Source: an uncultured Alphaproteobacteria bacterium (GTDB lineage Bacteria > Pseudomonadota > Alphaproteobacteria > Caulobacterales > Caulobacteraceae). From it: a stretch of 46,188 bases of DNA. Position 1 is the stretch's first letter. The number at the start of each line of letters is the position of its first letter. The stretch is from NCBI GenBank assembly GCA_903860975.1, contig CAIOSI010000010.1, positions 1-46,188 of the forward strand, given 5' to 3'. A program made the position numbers and the translations under genes. This document shows positions 1 through 7,403 of this stretch, one piece after another. The notes beneath the pieces are model-generated. The model was not told where the DNA came from. It did not search any database and saw only the letters and a program-made list of their open reading frames with translations.

Positions 1-136
1 GGCCGGATCGGCACCGGTGGTGGGCGTCCTCGAGTTCGAAGGGCCGCTGATCAAGACCTGGCGCGAATACTACGACCGCGCCCACCTTCTAAAGGCGATG
101 GGCTTGCTCGAGGACTTCGACAAGAAGACTCGATGA
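1..136 (+). CDS. C-terminal fragment of a limonene-epoxide-hydrolase-like NTF2-fold protein
   Basis: The gene runs in from beyond the left edge; the readable frame begins at base 2 and ends with TGA at 134-136, leaving about 44 residues. The fragment carries PVVGVLEF, then WREYYDRAHLLKAMG. This is almost the same as the C-terminus of the exported protein at 3513-3995 (PVVGVLDI, WREYYDRATLLREMG), so the two are paralogues. In the limonene-1,2-epoxide hydrolase (LEH) family the last Asp of the W-R-x-Y-[FY]-D motif is catalytic, and that Asp is present here. The other catalytic residues lie outside the window. The stop overlaps the start of the next gene (ATGA), which suggests translational coupling. 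The family call is good; the substrate is unknown. Confidence 0.7.
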   Translation, partial: AGSAPVVGVLEFEGPLIKTWREYYDRAHLLKAMGLLEDFDKKTR

Positions 137-678
137 GCGAGCCTCAGGTTTCGCTCGCCGAGGTGCGCGGCCTGCTGGACAAGCAGGCGATTACCGAGGT
201 GATCCTGAGTTACAGCCGCGCTGTGGATCGCGGTGACGAGACGCTGTTGCGCGCTTGCTATCACGACGATGCGGTCGAAGATCATGGTGGGTCGTTCCTA
301 GGGCCCGCCAGCGCCTATATTGAAGCGATCCTGCCGGCCCTGCGCAGCGAAAGGCTGATGACGCATACGGTCACCAACATCCTGATCGAGCTTGAGGGTG
401 CGTCCCTTGCGCTGTCGGAGTGCTACTACCTTTCCTTCGCGCGCGACCCTGATGCGGAGCCGCCCTTCGAGACCCTTACCTTAGCGCGGGCCATCGACCG
501 CTTCGAACGGCGCGATGGGATATGGCGTATCGCCCGGCGCGACCTTCGCTGGGAATGGAACCGTGAACAGCCGATCGCCGAAACCTGGGCTCGGGGCGGG
601 ATTGGAGACCCCGCCACACTGCTACACGGCGCCAAGGGCGCTACAGACGCGCTCTACGTCGCCCGGGGCCGCAGCTAG
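133..678 (+). CDS. SnoaL/NTF2-like domain protein, 181 aa
   Basis: A cytoplasmic NTF2-fold protein of the SnoaL_4 type. The N-terminal helix LLDKQAITEVILSYSRAVD, followed by RGDETLLRACYHDDAVEDHG, is the usual opening of this family; C-terminal strands such as IDRFERRDGIWRIARRDL complete the cone-shaped fold. Relatives are often small dehydratases, isomerases or cyclases in aromatic, steroid or terpenoid catabolism, but the family does not fix the reaction. The ATG lies inside the stop region of the preceding LEH-like gene (ATGA overlap), so the two form an operon. Its 3' end overlaps the convergent gene at 675-1061 by four bases. No signal peptide is visible. Function beyond the fold is not assigned. 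Confidence 0.75.
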   Translation: MSEPQVSLAEVRGLLDKQAITEVILSYSRAVDRGDETLLRACYHDDAVEDHGGSFLGPASAYIEAILPALRSERLMTHTVTNILIELEGASLALSECYYLSFARDPDAEPPFETLTLARAIDRFERRDGIWRIARRDLRWEWNREQPIAETWARGGIGDPATLLHGAKGATDALYVARGRS

Positions 679-1061
679 CGCCCGAAATTTCGCAGGACGG
701 CGGACTTGGCCGAGTCCAGATACTCGTCGAGTCGGGTGATCACGCCGTTCTTCACCCGGCAGACCACGCAGGCGTCCATCGCCCACTTGGTGCCGTCCGG
801 CAGGGTTGCCTCCAGCACATGCTGCTGCATGAAGCCATCTGGTAAGGCTTCGCGGCGAACCAGCCGGTACTGGCGGTCGGGAAGGGTGCGGATGAACCAG
901 TCCAGAACCTTCATGTTCTGATCGACGGTTTGTTCCACGCCATCGTTATTGTGCCACAGCTTGGCGTCCGGCGCATAGCAAGCGCGCACAGTCGCGGTGT
1001 CGCCGCTCTGGATCGCGCCAACGAAGCGCTCGGCGAGGGTGAGATAATCCTGGGAGGTCAT
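675..1061 (-). CDS. SnoaL/NTF2-like domain protein, 128 aa
   Basis: A short single-domain NTF2-fold protein, the usual size for SnoaL-like proteins. It starts with a helix (YLTLAERFVGAIQSGD), then TATVRACYAPDAKLWHN, and ends with strands containing KNGVITRLDEYLDS, which is the typical C-terminal signature. It is the last gene of a minus-strand operon: carotenoid oxygenase (1883-3361), then SDR (1073-1831), then this gene, with an 11-base gap to the SDR. It probably acts on the same small molecule as these two enzymes; this is an inference from position. No strong ribosome binding site precedes the ATG, which fits translational coupling. No signal peptide. Confidence 0.75.
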   Translation of the reverse strand: MTSQDYLTLAERFVGAIQSGDTATVRACYAPDAKLWHNNDGVEQTVDQNMKVLDWFIRTLPDRQYRLVRREALPDGFMQQHVLEATLPDGTKWAMDACVVCRVKNGVITRLDEYLDSAKSAVLRNFGR

Positions 1062-1072
1062 GGGGGTCTCGC

Positions 1073-1831
1073 TCAGCGGCCTGTGGTGACGCGCTCGCCC
1101 GATAGCGAACGCCGCATCTGAAGTTCCAGGGCCTTGGGGTCGCGGGCCAGGTTTGCGCGGACGTCCACGGCCATGAAGTCGGTGTCGACCTCGTCAGCGC
1201 CGCGGCGGATGGCTTTTAGCCCGGCCTCGGCAATGGTGGCCGGCGTCTCTTTAAACCCCTGCACATGGCTGGCCATGCGGGTGTCCACCGATCCCACGAT
1301 GAGGGCGATAACGCTGGTATTCTGCGGTGCGAGCTCGCCGCGAAGGCAGATGGACATGGCCCGCCCAGCGAACTTCGAGGGGCTGTAGCCGCCCATGCCC
1401 GGGACCGCGACGATGCCGCCGGCCGACAGGACGTTGGCGATAGCGCTTTGCGAGTGGCGGGCCAGGATCGGTGCGAAGGCGCGGCACATCGACAGAGGTC
1501 CGAAGTAGTTAATCTCCATTTCTGATCGCGCCGCCGAAAGGTCGGGGGCCTTCAGCAAAGTCTGCATAGCGAACTGGCCAGCGTTGTTGACCAAGATGCT
1601 GACGTCCTGGCATTGCGCCGCCGCAGCCTCGATCTGTTCTGGCTTGGTCACATCCAGCCTGACCGCAACGATGCGGCCCTTGCCTTCTTCGATCAGGTGC
1701 CGGGCGTTGGCAGGGTCACGGGTCGCCACATAGACGCGGGCCGCGCCGGCGTCGATAAAGGCCCGCACGAAGGCCTCGCCGATCCCGCGGTTTCCCCCCG
1801 TAACCAGGGCGACGCTATCCTTGATTTCCAT
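1073..1831 (-). CDS. Short-chain dehydrogenase/reductase (classical SDR), 252 aa
   Basis: A classical SDR oxidoreductase, expected to use NAD(P)(H) on an alcohol/ketone pair. Visible motifs are the Rossmann glycine motif TGGNRGIG (residues 11-18), VNNAG (81-85), Asn108, Ser136 and YSPSK (Tyr149, Lys153), so the catalytic tetrad is complete. I chose the ATG at 1831, not an in-frame ATG 36 bases further upstream, because it follows AGAGGA at good spacing and starts a normal SDR N-terminus (MEIKDSVALVTGG). It lies between the upstream oxygenase gene and the downstream NTF2-like gene in one operon, so it may reduce or oxidise the aldehyde or ketone released by oxygenase cleavage (inference). Confidence 0.88.
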   Translation of the reverse strand: MEIKDSVALVTGGNRGIGEAFVRAFIDAGAARVYVATRDPANARHLIEEGKGRIVAVRLDVTKPEQIEAAAAQCQDVSILVNNAGQFAMQTLLKAPDLSAARSEMEINYFGPLSMCRAFAPILARHSQSAIANVLSAGGIVAVPGMGGYSPSKFAGRAMSICLRGELAPQNTSVIALIVGSVDTRMASHVQGFKETPATIAEAGLKAIRRGADEVDTDFMAVDVRANLARDPKALELQMRRSLSGERVTTGR

Positions 1832-1882
1832 GGTGTTCCTCTTGCCGTCTATTGATCCGGGTTGCACGGCGAGATGCCTCGG

Positions 1883-3361
1883 CTAGCCCGCGACGAAGCC
1901 GTTGGAGATAAACTCTCGATCAGCCCAGACGCTGTGGGTGCCGCTGGAGATCTTGTGCGGCAGGGCAATGCGGGCGACAGGGCCTTCGGCGAACCGCTTG
2001 CAGTCGACCAGGATGCATTCGGAGGTCTGGGTGCTCTCATCGATGATGAAGCTGACCAGATAGCCGTCATCCTCATCCTTGGCGTCGATGCGCGGAACGA
2101 ACGGCGACTCGCTGGCGTAGCGGCCCTCGGGCAGGTTCAGTTCCCAGGACTCGCCGGTTTCGAGGTCGTGCTTCACGTAGCCATCGAACAGGAACCAGCC
2201 CGGCTTGGTCTTCGTGGAGTAGGCGTAGCGGTAGGGCTTGCCAGCGTAGCGCTGGTTGAACGTCCCAAACTCAAGGGTCCGGTCGTCCATATGATGCTCG
2301 CGGGTCTCGCCAGTCTTCAGGTTGAAGCGCCAGCGGTGTAGCTTGGGCAGGAAGCTGTGCTCGTCGAGGAACGCCATCATATGGCCGTAGCCGTCGGGGG
2401 CATCGGCCAGCGGCCGTGGCGTGGGCTTTTCTTGAAAGTAGCCGTCCATGACGATCTCGTCGCCATCCTCATAGGCGTTGAGGAAATGCAGGATGTAGGT
2501 GGGGGCGGCCTCGAACCAGACGATGTCCTGGGTCTGGCCATAGCGCGGGATGACCGCGAAGCGGGACGGCAGGCCCTTGTGGTGGCGCACGGCGTGAACG
2601 CCGCGCTTAAGCAGTTCCTCATCCCAGAACACAGGCAGGTCGTTGAGGATCGAGTAGTTGGCGGTGAAGACCATGTCGTGCGGCAGGCGCGGGCCGGGGA
2701 GCGGGACGGGTACGTAGTGGGCCAGCTTGCCGTGCCGGTCGACGACGCCGTAGTGCATGTAAGGCGCGTGCTTGGAGTAGTTGAAGAAGAGCAGCTCGCC
2801 GCTAGACTCGTCGATCTTGGTGTGGGCCGAGACGCCATCCAGTGGGCCCCAGCTGGCGATGCCCCCTTGTTCCAGCGTGTCTGGATCCAGCCAGTAGGCT
2901 TCGCCGCACTGATAGAAGGTCGAGACGATCTTGCCGCCATGGATGACCACGTCGGTGGAGGAGGAGTCCTTCAGGCCGCCGTGTGCGCCAAAGCCCGGAC
3001 GCAGCGATACCTCCGGTCCGTCCATAAGGCCGCCCCACAGGGCGTGTCCGGCTTCCTGCTCGGCCTCGAAACCTCGGGTGCGCACGAAGCGATTGCGGTA
3101 GTCGGCCTTGCCGCCCCGAAACCGGATCATGTGCAGCATGCCGTCCCCGTCGAAGGGGTGGTAGCGACCCAGCGGCTGCTGCGCCGGATTTTCGGTGTTA
3201 CGCACGTAAATTCCATCGATATCGGTGGGGATCGCGCCTTCGATCACCGTGAGGTCCTCAGCGTTCACTTCCTCGCGCAGGGGGGTCCAGGCACCCGTCA
3301 GATAAGGATGATTGCTGGGGCGCAGGCCCACATGCACCGGTGGCAGGCGCTCCATTTTCAT
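1883..3361 (-). CDS. Carotenoid oxygenase family protein (lignostilbene/apocarotenoid dioxygenase-like), 492 aa
   Basis: A non-haem iron dioxygenase of the RPE65 / carotenoid-cleavage / lignostilbene dioxygenase family, which splits an alkene C=C bond with O2 into two carbonyl products. The four iron-binding histidines are all visible: His180 (SAHTKID), His228 (LPHDMVF), His292 (YILHFLNAYE) and His476 (GTHSVWAD). The length and the position of the last His fit the bacterial NOV/LSD-type enzymes. The Asn-Ala-Tyr-Glu after His292 supplies the usual second-shell Glu. GGAG lies seven bases before the ATG. It is the first gene of the operon with the SDR and the NTF2-like protein. Whether the substrate is a stilbene, a carotenoid or an apocarotenoid cannot be read from the sequence. 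Confidence 0.9.
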   Translation of the reverse strand: MKMERLPPVHVGLRPSNHPYLTGAWTPLREEVNAEDLTVIEGAIPTDIDGIYVRNTENPAQQPLGRYHPFDGDGMLHMIRFRGGKADYRNRFVRTRGFEAEQEAGHALWGGLMDGPEVSLRPGFGAHGGLKDSSSTDVVIHGGKIVSTFYQCGEAYWLDPDTLEQGGIASWGPLDGVSAHTKIDESSGELLFFNYSKHAPYMHYGVVDRHGKLAHYVPVPLPGPRLPHDMVFTANYSILNDLPVFWDEELLKRGVHAVRHHKGLPSRFAVIPRYGQTQDIVWFEAAPTYILHFLNAYEDGDEIVMDGYFQEKPTPRPLADAPDGYGHMMAFLDEHSFLPKLHRWRFNLKTGETREHHMDDRTLEFGTFNQRYAGKPYRYAYSTKTKPGWFLFDGYVKHDLETGESWELNLPEGRYASESPFVPRIDAKDEDDGYLVSFIIDESTQTSECILVDCKRFAEGPVARIALPHKISSGTHSVWADREFISNGFVAG

Positions 3362-3512
3362 GACCGCACTCCGAATCCAGACTTGGCGGTCCCAAGGATC
3401 ACCATTGAACTCAACTTAACAGCATGGTCTTGTTGTGCAAGTCACTCGCCTGGCAGTTGGCGCTTTGGGGGCGGAACGCACATGTGTCTGGGCAGCAGAC
3501 CGGGAGGATTCG

Positions 3513-3995
3513 ATGCGAAGGATGATCGTCCTATTAGGCATAGCCTTAACACTGGCCGCCACAGCGCCGGCCGCGCGGGCGGCTGATACCGACGCTAGCC
3601 GCATGGCTCTGGCCCGGCAGATGGTCGCGGCGTGGAAAGCGGCGGACTGGCGAAAAGTCGCTGATCTGTTCGCCGACAAGGGCGTCTTGCGCTCCATGAT
3701 GATCGAGCCGGTTATTGGTCGGGCAGCCATTTTCGAGCGGGTTTCGGCTCTGGGCAAGGGCGCGCCGGCTGGAGTCCTGTTGGATGTTGCGCACATCGGC
3801 GTCATCGATGGACTGGTGTTCATCGAGCGCACCGATCGCTTCGTCTACAACGGCCATGCAGGTTCAACACCGGTGGTGGGGGTGCTCGATATCCGTGACG
3901 GTAAGGTCCAGGAATGGCGGGAGTACTATGACCGTGCGACCCTGCTGAGGGAGATGGGCGTGGCACCGGCGGTCGATCCCGGTGCGCCCAAATAG
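3513..3995 (+). CDS. Exported limonene-epoxide-hydrolase-like NTF2-fold protein, 160 aa
   Basis: The ATG at 3513 follows GGGAGGA at 3502-3508 and opens a signal peptide (MRRMIVLLGIALTLAATA, then PAARA and a probable cleavage site), so the mature protein should be periplasmic. An in-frame start upstream would add a non-signal extension and was rejected. The mature part is an NTF2 fold with FIERTDRF and WREYYD. In limonene-1,2-epoxide hydrolase the catalytic residues are an Arg and Asp in R-x-D, and a second Asp in W-R-x-Y-F-D; all three have counterparts here. It is a paralogue of the fragment at 1-136. It ends ten bases from the convergent thiolase gene. Epoxide hydrolysis is plausible but unproven. 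Confidence 0.75.
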   Translation: MRRMIVLLGIALTLAATAPAARAADTDASRMALARQMVAAWKAADWRKVADLFADKGVLRSMMIEPVIGRAAIFERVSALGKGAPAGVLLDVAHIGVIDGLVFIERTDRFVYNGHAGSTPVVGVLDIRDGKVQEWREYYDRATLLREMGVAPAVDPGAPK

Positions 3996-4005
3996 CCAAG
4001 GGCGC

Positions 4006-5214
4006 CTAACCTGCGCGCTCAAGCACCATGGCCGCGCCGACCCCTACTCCGCCGGTCGCCACCACCAGACCGGTCTGCGCGTCTAGCTGCGCCATGTCCT
4101 CGAGCAGAGCGGTCGCCAGGATCGCGCCGGTGGCACCCATCGGATGGCCCATGGCGAGGTGGCCGCCGTTCGGATTGACCCGGGCGGGGTCCGGCGCGTA
4201 GTCACGCTGAAACAGTACCGGCACCGCTGCAAACGCCTCCATGAATTCGATGGCGTCGACGTCGGCCAGGGTCAGGCCGGCGCGGTCCAGGGCCTGCGTC
4301 ATCGCGCGAAATCCAGCCGTGAGCTGAATGACCCGGTCGTCCGCGGTCTCAGCGACGGCTCGAATGCGGGCCAGCGGACGAAGGCCAAGGTGGCGGCCGA
4401 CCTCGGCATTGCCCACTAGGATCAGGGCCGCTCCATCCGAGATCGGCGGGCAGTGTGCCATGGTGTGCAGGTGATTGACCGCGGCGAGTCCGGGGCGGTG
4501 TGAGAGCAGGATCTCGTCAAATCCTTGGGCGCCGGTAGCAGCGAACACGGACGGCAGTCGCGCCAGGCTCGCGCCATCGCCAAAATCGCGAATGTTTTCA
4601 TCTGTCGCCAGGGCGAGCGCTCCATCCGCTCCGCGGATCGGGATCACCCGGTCAGCGTGTCGGCCATCGCGCCAGGCGGCCGCGGCGCGGGTGTGCGAGG
4701 TCACGACCGCCTGATCCAGATCGGCTCGCGATAGGCCTTCCTGGGTGGCGAGCAGATCGGCCGCGAGACCCACAGGCGCCCAGCCCATGGTCGCGGCCAT
4801 CGCCAGGTCGGCATAGTAGTCCGCTGCGTCGGTGAGGAAGCCGACCTGGGACATGCTCTCCACGCCCCCGGCCAGGGCAAGATCGACCTGACCTGACTCA
4901 ACGCGTCGGGCGGCGTCGGCCAGGGCGCTTAGTCCCGAGACGCAGAAATTGTTGATCGTCAGGCAGGCCATTGTGTCCGGCAGGCCCGCCTGGATCCGGG
5001 CGGCGAGAGCGAGGTGTCCGCCCTGTACGCCGACCTGGGTGACGCATCCCAAAGTGAGGTGTTGCGCTGAGCGGACCGTTTCGAGGCCATTGCGCGCTTC
5101 CAGGGCCCGAACCAGCTGTTCGACCAGACGAACCGGCGTGATGGCGGCGAGCGAGCCGTTGGGGCGTCCCTTTCCACGGGGAGAGCGCACGGCGTCGTAG
5201 ATGTAGACCGACAT
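4006..5214 (-). CDS. Thiolase-family protein with altered catalytic motifs, 401 aa
   Basis: A thiolase (acetyl-CoA C-acyltransferase) fold of normal length. The ATG at 5214 gives the standard start (MSVYIYDAVRSPRGKGRP); an upstream in-frame start adds 11 residues without support. The acyl-accepting nucleophile is Cys91 (NNFCVSG), and the GHP motif gives His356. Two of the four canonical motifs differ: NEAFA is MEAFA (Met324), and the C-terminal Cys of C-x-G-G-G is Thr386 (ATGGVGVGAA). Degradative thiolases use the Asn to hold a catalytic water and the second Cys as acid/base, so activity may be changed, reduced or directed to another acyl substrate. The gene is divergent from the amidohydrolase. 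The family call is firm; the reaction is uncertain. Confidence 0.85.
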   Translation of the reverse strand: MSVYIYDAVRSPRGKGRPNGSLAAITPVRLVEQLVRALEARNGLETVRSAQHLTLGCVTQVGVQGGHLALAARIQAGLPDTMACLTINNFCVSGLSALADAARRVESGQVDLALAGGVESMSQVGFLTDAADYYADLAMAATMGWAPVGLAADLLATQEGLSRADLDQAVVTSHTRAAAAWRDGRHADRVIPIRGADGALALATDENIRDFGDGASLARLPSVFAATGAQGFDEILLSHRPGLAAVNHLHTMAHCPPISDGAALILVGNAEVGRHLGLRPLARIRAVAETADDRVIQLTAGFRAMTQALDRAGLTLADVDAIEFMEAFAAVPVLFQRDYAPDPARVNPNGGHLAMGHPMGATGAILATALLEDMAQLDAQTGLVVATGGVGVGAAMVLERAG

Positions 5215-5346
5215 GACTTGGTTTCCCGCCCGCCGTCTGTTGTTCAAAGACTTGTCGGTCTTCTAAACGAAGTTACTGTGGTCGCAAAAGGTTTGCCAAG
5301 CTCCGGCGTTGGGCCAGCTGGACGATCCGGGAGTGGGTGCAGCAGC

Positions 5347-7095
5347 ATGAGTTGGATGCCAGCGGGCCTTTTCGCGGCCGCAACCTGGGCCCTGACGGCC
5401 CTAGGCGCCTGCGCCGCTGCAGGCGCGCAGCCCGACACCCTCTATCTGCACGGCCAGATTCTCACGGCCGACACATCCCAGCCCCGGGCCGAGGCGGTGG
5501 CGGTGGGCGGCGGACGCATCCTTGCCGTCGGCCGTGACGCGGTGATCGCCCGCTTGAAAGGTCCGAATACCCGGTTGGTCGACCTGGCGGGCAAAACGAT
5601 GACTCCGGGTTTCGTGGACGGGCACAGTCACATCGGCGACCTGGTCGCGGTTTGGCGGCTCGCCGACCTGTCCCCCGCCCCGGTGGGGACGACGGGCTCC
5701 ATTCCTGACCTCCAACGAATGATGCGCGCGTTCATCGCTGCCCATCCCGTCTCGGCCGATCAGATGGTGGTGGGGACCGGCTACGATGATTCTCTGATGG
5801 CCGAGCGCCGCCATCCGGATATCGACGAGCTCGACGCGGTCTCGGCCGTCCAGCCCTTTTGCGTCATTCACGTCTCCGGGCACCTGGCGCGCTGTAACCA
5901 TGCGGCCCTGAGGCGGCTGGACCTGACTGCGGCCTCCCCCAACCCGAAGGGGGGCCGCCTGGGCCGGGACGCATCCGGAGCGCTCAATGGGGCGCTCGAT
6001 GAGCAGGCGGTCGGTCTAATCCTCGCGGCCATGCCTACGCCAACCGCGGCCGCCATGATGCAGGACCTAGATGAGGTCCAGACGTACTACGCCAGTCAGG
6101 GCTACACGACCGCGCAGGACGGCCTGACCTCCAACCCGGCGGTACTGGCTATGCTGCAGGCGGCCAGCCGCGCCGGCGCGCTGCGGATCGATGTGGCCGC
6201 CTATCCAAAGTGGACCCTGATCGACGACTGGGTGGCGCACCGGGGCGTGGTGGTCGGTGGGCCCTATGTGGGTCGACTGAAGTTTGCTGGGGTGAAAATC
6301 ACCGAAGACGGGTCGCCGCAGGGCAAGACCGCGTTCCTGACTGAGCCCTATCTTCATCCGCCGGTGGGTGCGGCGGTCGACTACCGGGGCTATCCAGGCC
6401 TGCCGCAGGCGGAGCTGGACGATTGGTACGCCCAGTTCCTAGGCCGTGGATGGCAGGTGCAGACACACTGCAACGGTGACGCCTGCATCGACATGGTGTT
6501 GTCGGCGATCGCCAAGGCCTATGCGGCCCATCCTGCCGCCCGGGCCACCCGCCCAGTGATTGTGCACTCGCAGGTCACCCGCGCTGACCAGCTTGAGGCC
6601 TACCGCCGGTTGGGGATCTTCCCGACCTTCTTCGCCGAACACACTTTTTACTGGGGCGACTGGCACCGCGACGAGACCCTGGGACCGCAGCGGGCTGCAT
6701 TCATCAGCCCCACCGCCGCCGCACAAAGGCTCGGGATCGCATTTAGCCTCCACACCGACGCCCCGGTCGTACCGCCCGCGGCCATGCATGTCTGGTGGAG
6801 CGCAGTGAACCGGGTCACGCGCAGCGGCAAGGTTCTGGGGCCAGACCAGCGGATATCGCCGGACACGGCCTTGTTGGCCCTGACGGCTTGGCCCGCCTGG
6901 CAGCATTTCGACGAGGCGACCAAGGGCTCGATCACGCCGGGAAAGCTCGCAGACCTGGTGATCCTCGACGCCGACCCGACCCGGATCGATCCCATGAAAA
7001 TAAAGGACGTGAAGGTGCTGACGACGATCAAGGAGGGTGTCGTCATCTATCAGCGGGGCGAGACACGCGTGGCGCACCAACCTTTCGTTAGCTGA
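5347..7095 (+). CDS. Exported YtcJ-type amidohydrolase (amidohydrolase 3 family), 582 aa
   Basis: A metal-dependent hydrolase of the YtcJ / N-substituted formamide deformylase-like group. The N-terminus is a signal sequence ending in L-G-A-C, which could be a lipobox, so the protein is either a lipoprotein or periplasmic. Motifs: GFVDGHSHIGD (metal HxH), KITEDGSPQGKTAF, QTHCNGDACIDM, IVHSQVTRADQL, and LHTDAPVVPP (the Asp of the metal site). The C-terminus closes the small beta domain (GKLADLVILDADP). I chose ATG 5347 because it begins the hydrophobic leader; GGGAG lies upstream with long spacing. Its substrate is an amide or cyclic C-N compound in family terms, but I cannot say which one. It shares a 132-base divergent region with the thiolase. 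Confidence 0.85.
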   Translation: MSWMPAGLFAAATWALTALGACAAAGAQPDTLYLHGQILTADTSQPRAEAVAVGGGRILAVGRDAVIARLKGPNTRLVDLAGKTMTPGFVDGHSHIGDLVAVWRLADLSPAPVGTTGSIPDLQRMMRAFIAAHPVSADQMVVGTGYDDSLMAERRHPDIDELDAVSAVQPFCVIHVSGHLARCNHAALRRLDLTAASPNPKGGRLGRDASGALNGALDEQAVGLILAAMPTPTAAAMMQDLDEVQTYYASQGYTTAQDGLTSNPAVLAMLQAASRAGALRIDVAAYPKWTLIDDWVAHRGVVVGGPYVGRLKFAGVKITEDGSPQGKTAFLTEPYLHPPVGAAVDYRGYPGLPQAELDDWYAQFLGRGWQVQTHCNGDACIDMVLSAIAKAYAAHPAARATRPVIVHSQVTRADQLEAYRRLGIFPTFFAEHTFYWGDWHRDETLGPQRAAFISPTAAAQRLGIAFSLHTDAPVVPPAAMHVWWSAVNRVTRSGKVLGPDQRISPDTALLALTAWPAWQHFDEATKGSITPGKLADLVILDADPTRIDPMKIKDVKVLTTIKEGVVIYQRGETRVAHQPFVS

Positions 7096-7217
7096 CGCCG
7101 CGCGGGCGCCTGACGCCAGCCGCCCCCTACAGACTTGCGCCCCGGCGACAACGTTGGTGAATTGAGGAAAGGAAACGGGTTTCGATATGCCAGGCTGGGG
7201 AGGTCAATTCGTATTGA

Positions 7218-7346
7218 GACGTTCGGTCCGGTCCATTTGAAAAAACGGGCGCATACCACCAGATCTTCCAGGCGCTCGCCGATCACCACAAACTGGGCTT
7301 AGAGATCAGCTTCACTGATGACTGTCCTGACGCTATCGAGACGTAG
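7218..7346 (+). pseudogene. Possible remnant of a protein-coding C-terminus, without a start codon
   Basis: The gap between the amidohydrolase and the acyl-CoA synthetase (7096-7403) holds no intact gene. In one frame, bounded by TGA at 7215 and TAG at 7344, there is a stretch that looks like real protein (GPFEKTGAYHQIFQALADHH, then LGLEISFTDDC). There is no start codon and no ribosome binding site. It may be the tail of a deleted gene. I do not recognise the family. The rest of the gap shows no clear promoter or terminator. Confidence 0.25.
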
Positions 7347-7403
7347 GGGCCAGGGAATGGGCAGACTTTCAAGAACGCGACCGAACGCAGGGAACTGAAC
7401 GCA

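Noticed and set aside
2710..2717. Exact GTACGTAG site
   Set aside because: It lies in the middle of the carotenoid oxygenase coding sequence, so it is probably a chance match.
2357..3586. Open frame of 409 codons on the plus strand
   Set aside because: It is antisense to the carotenoid oxygenase gene, whose iron ligands and length are all intact. The plus-strand translation has no recognisable domain.
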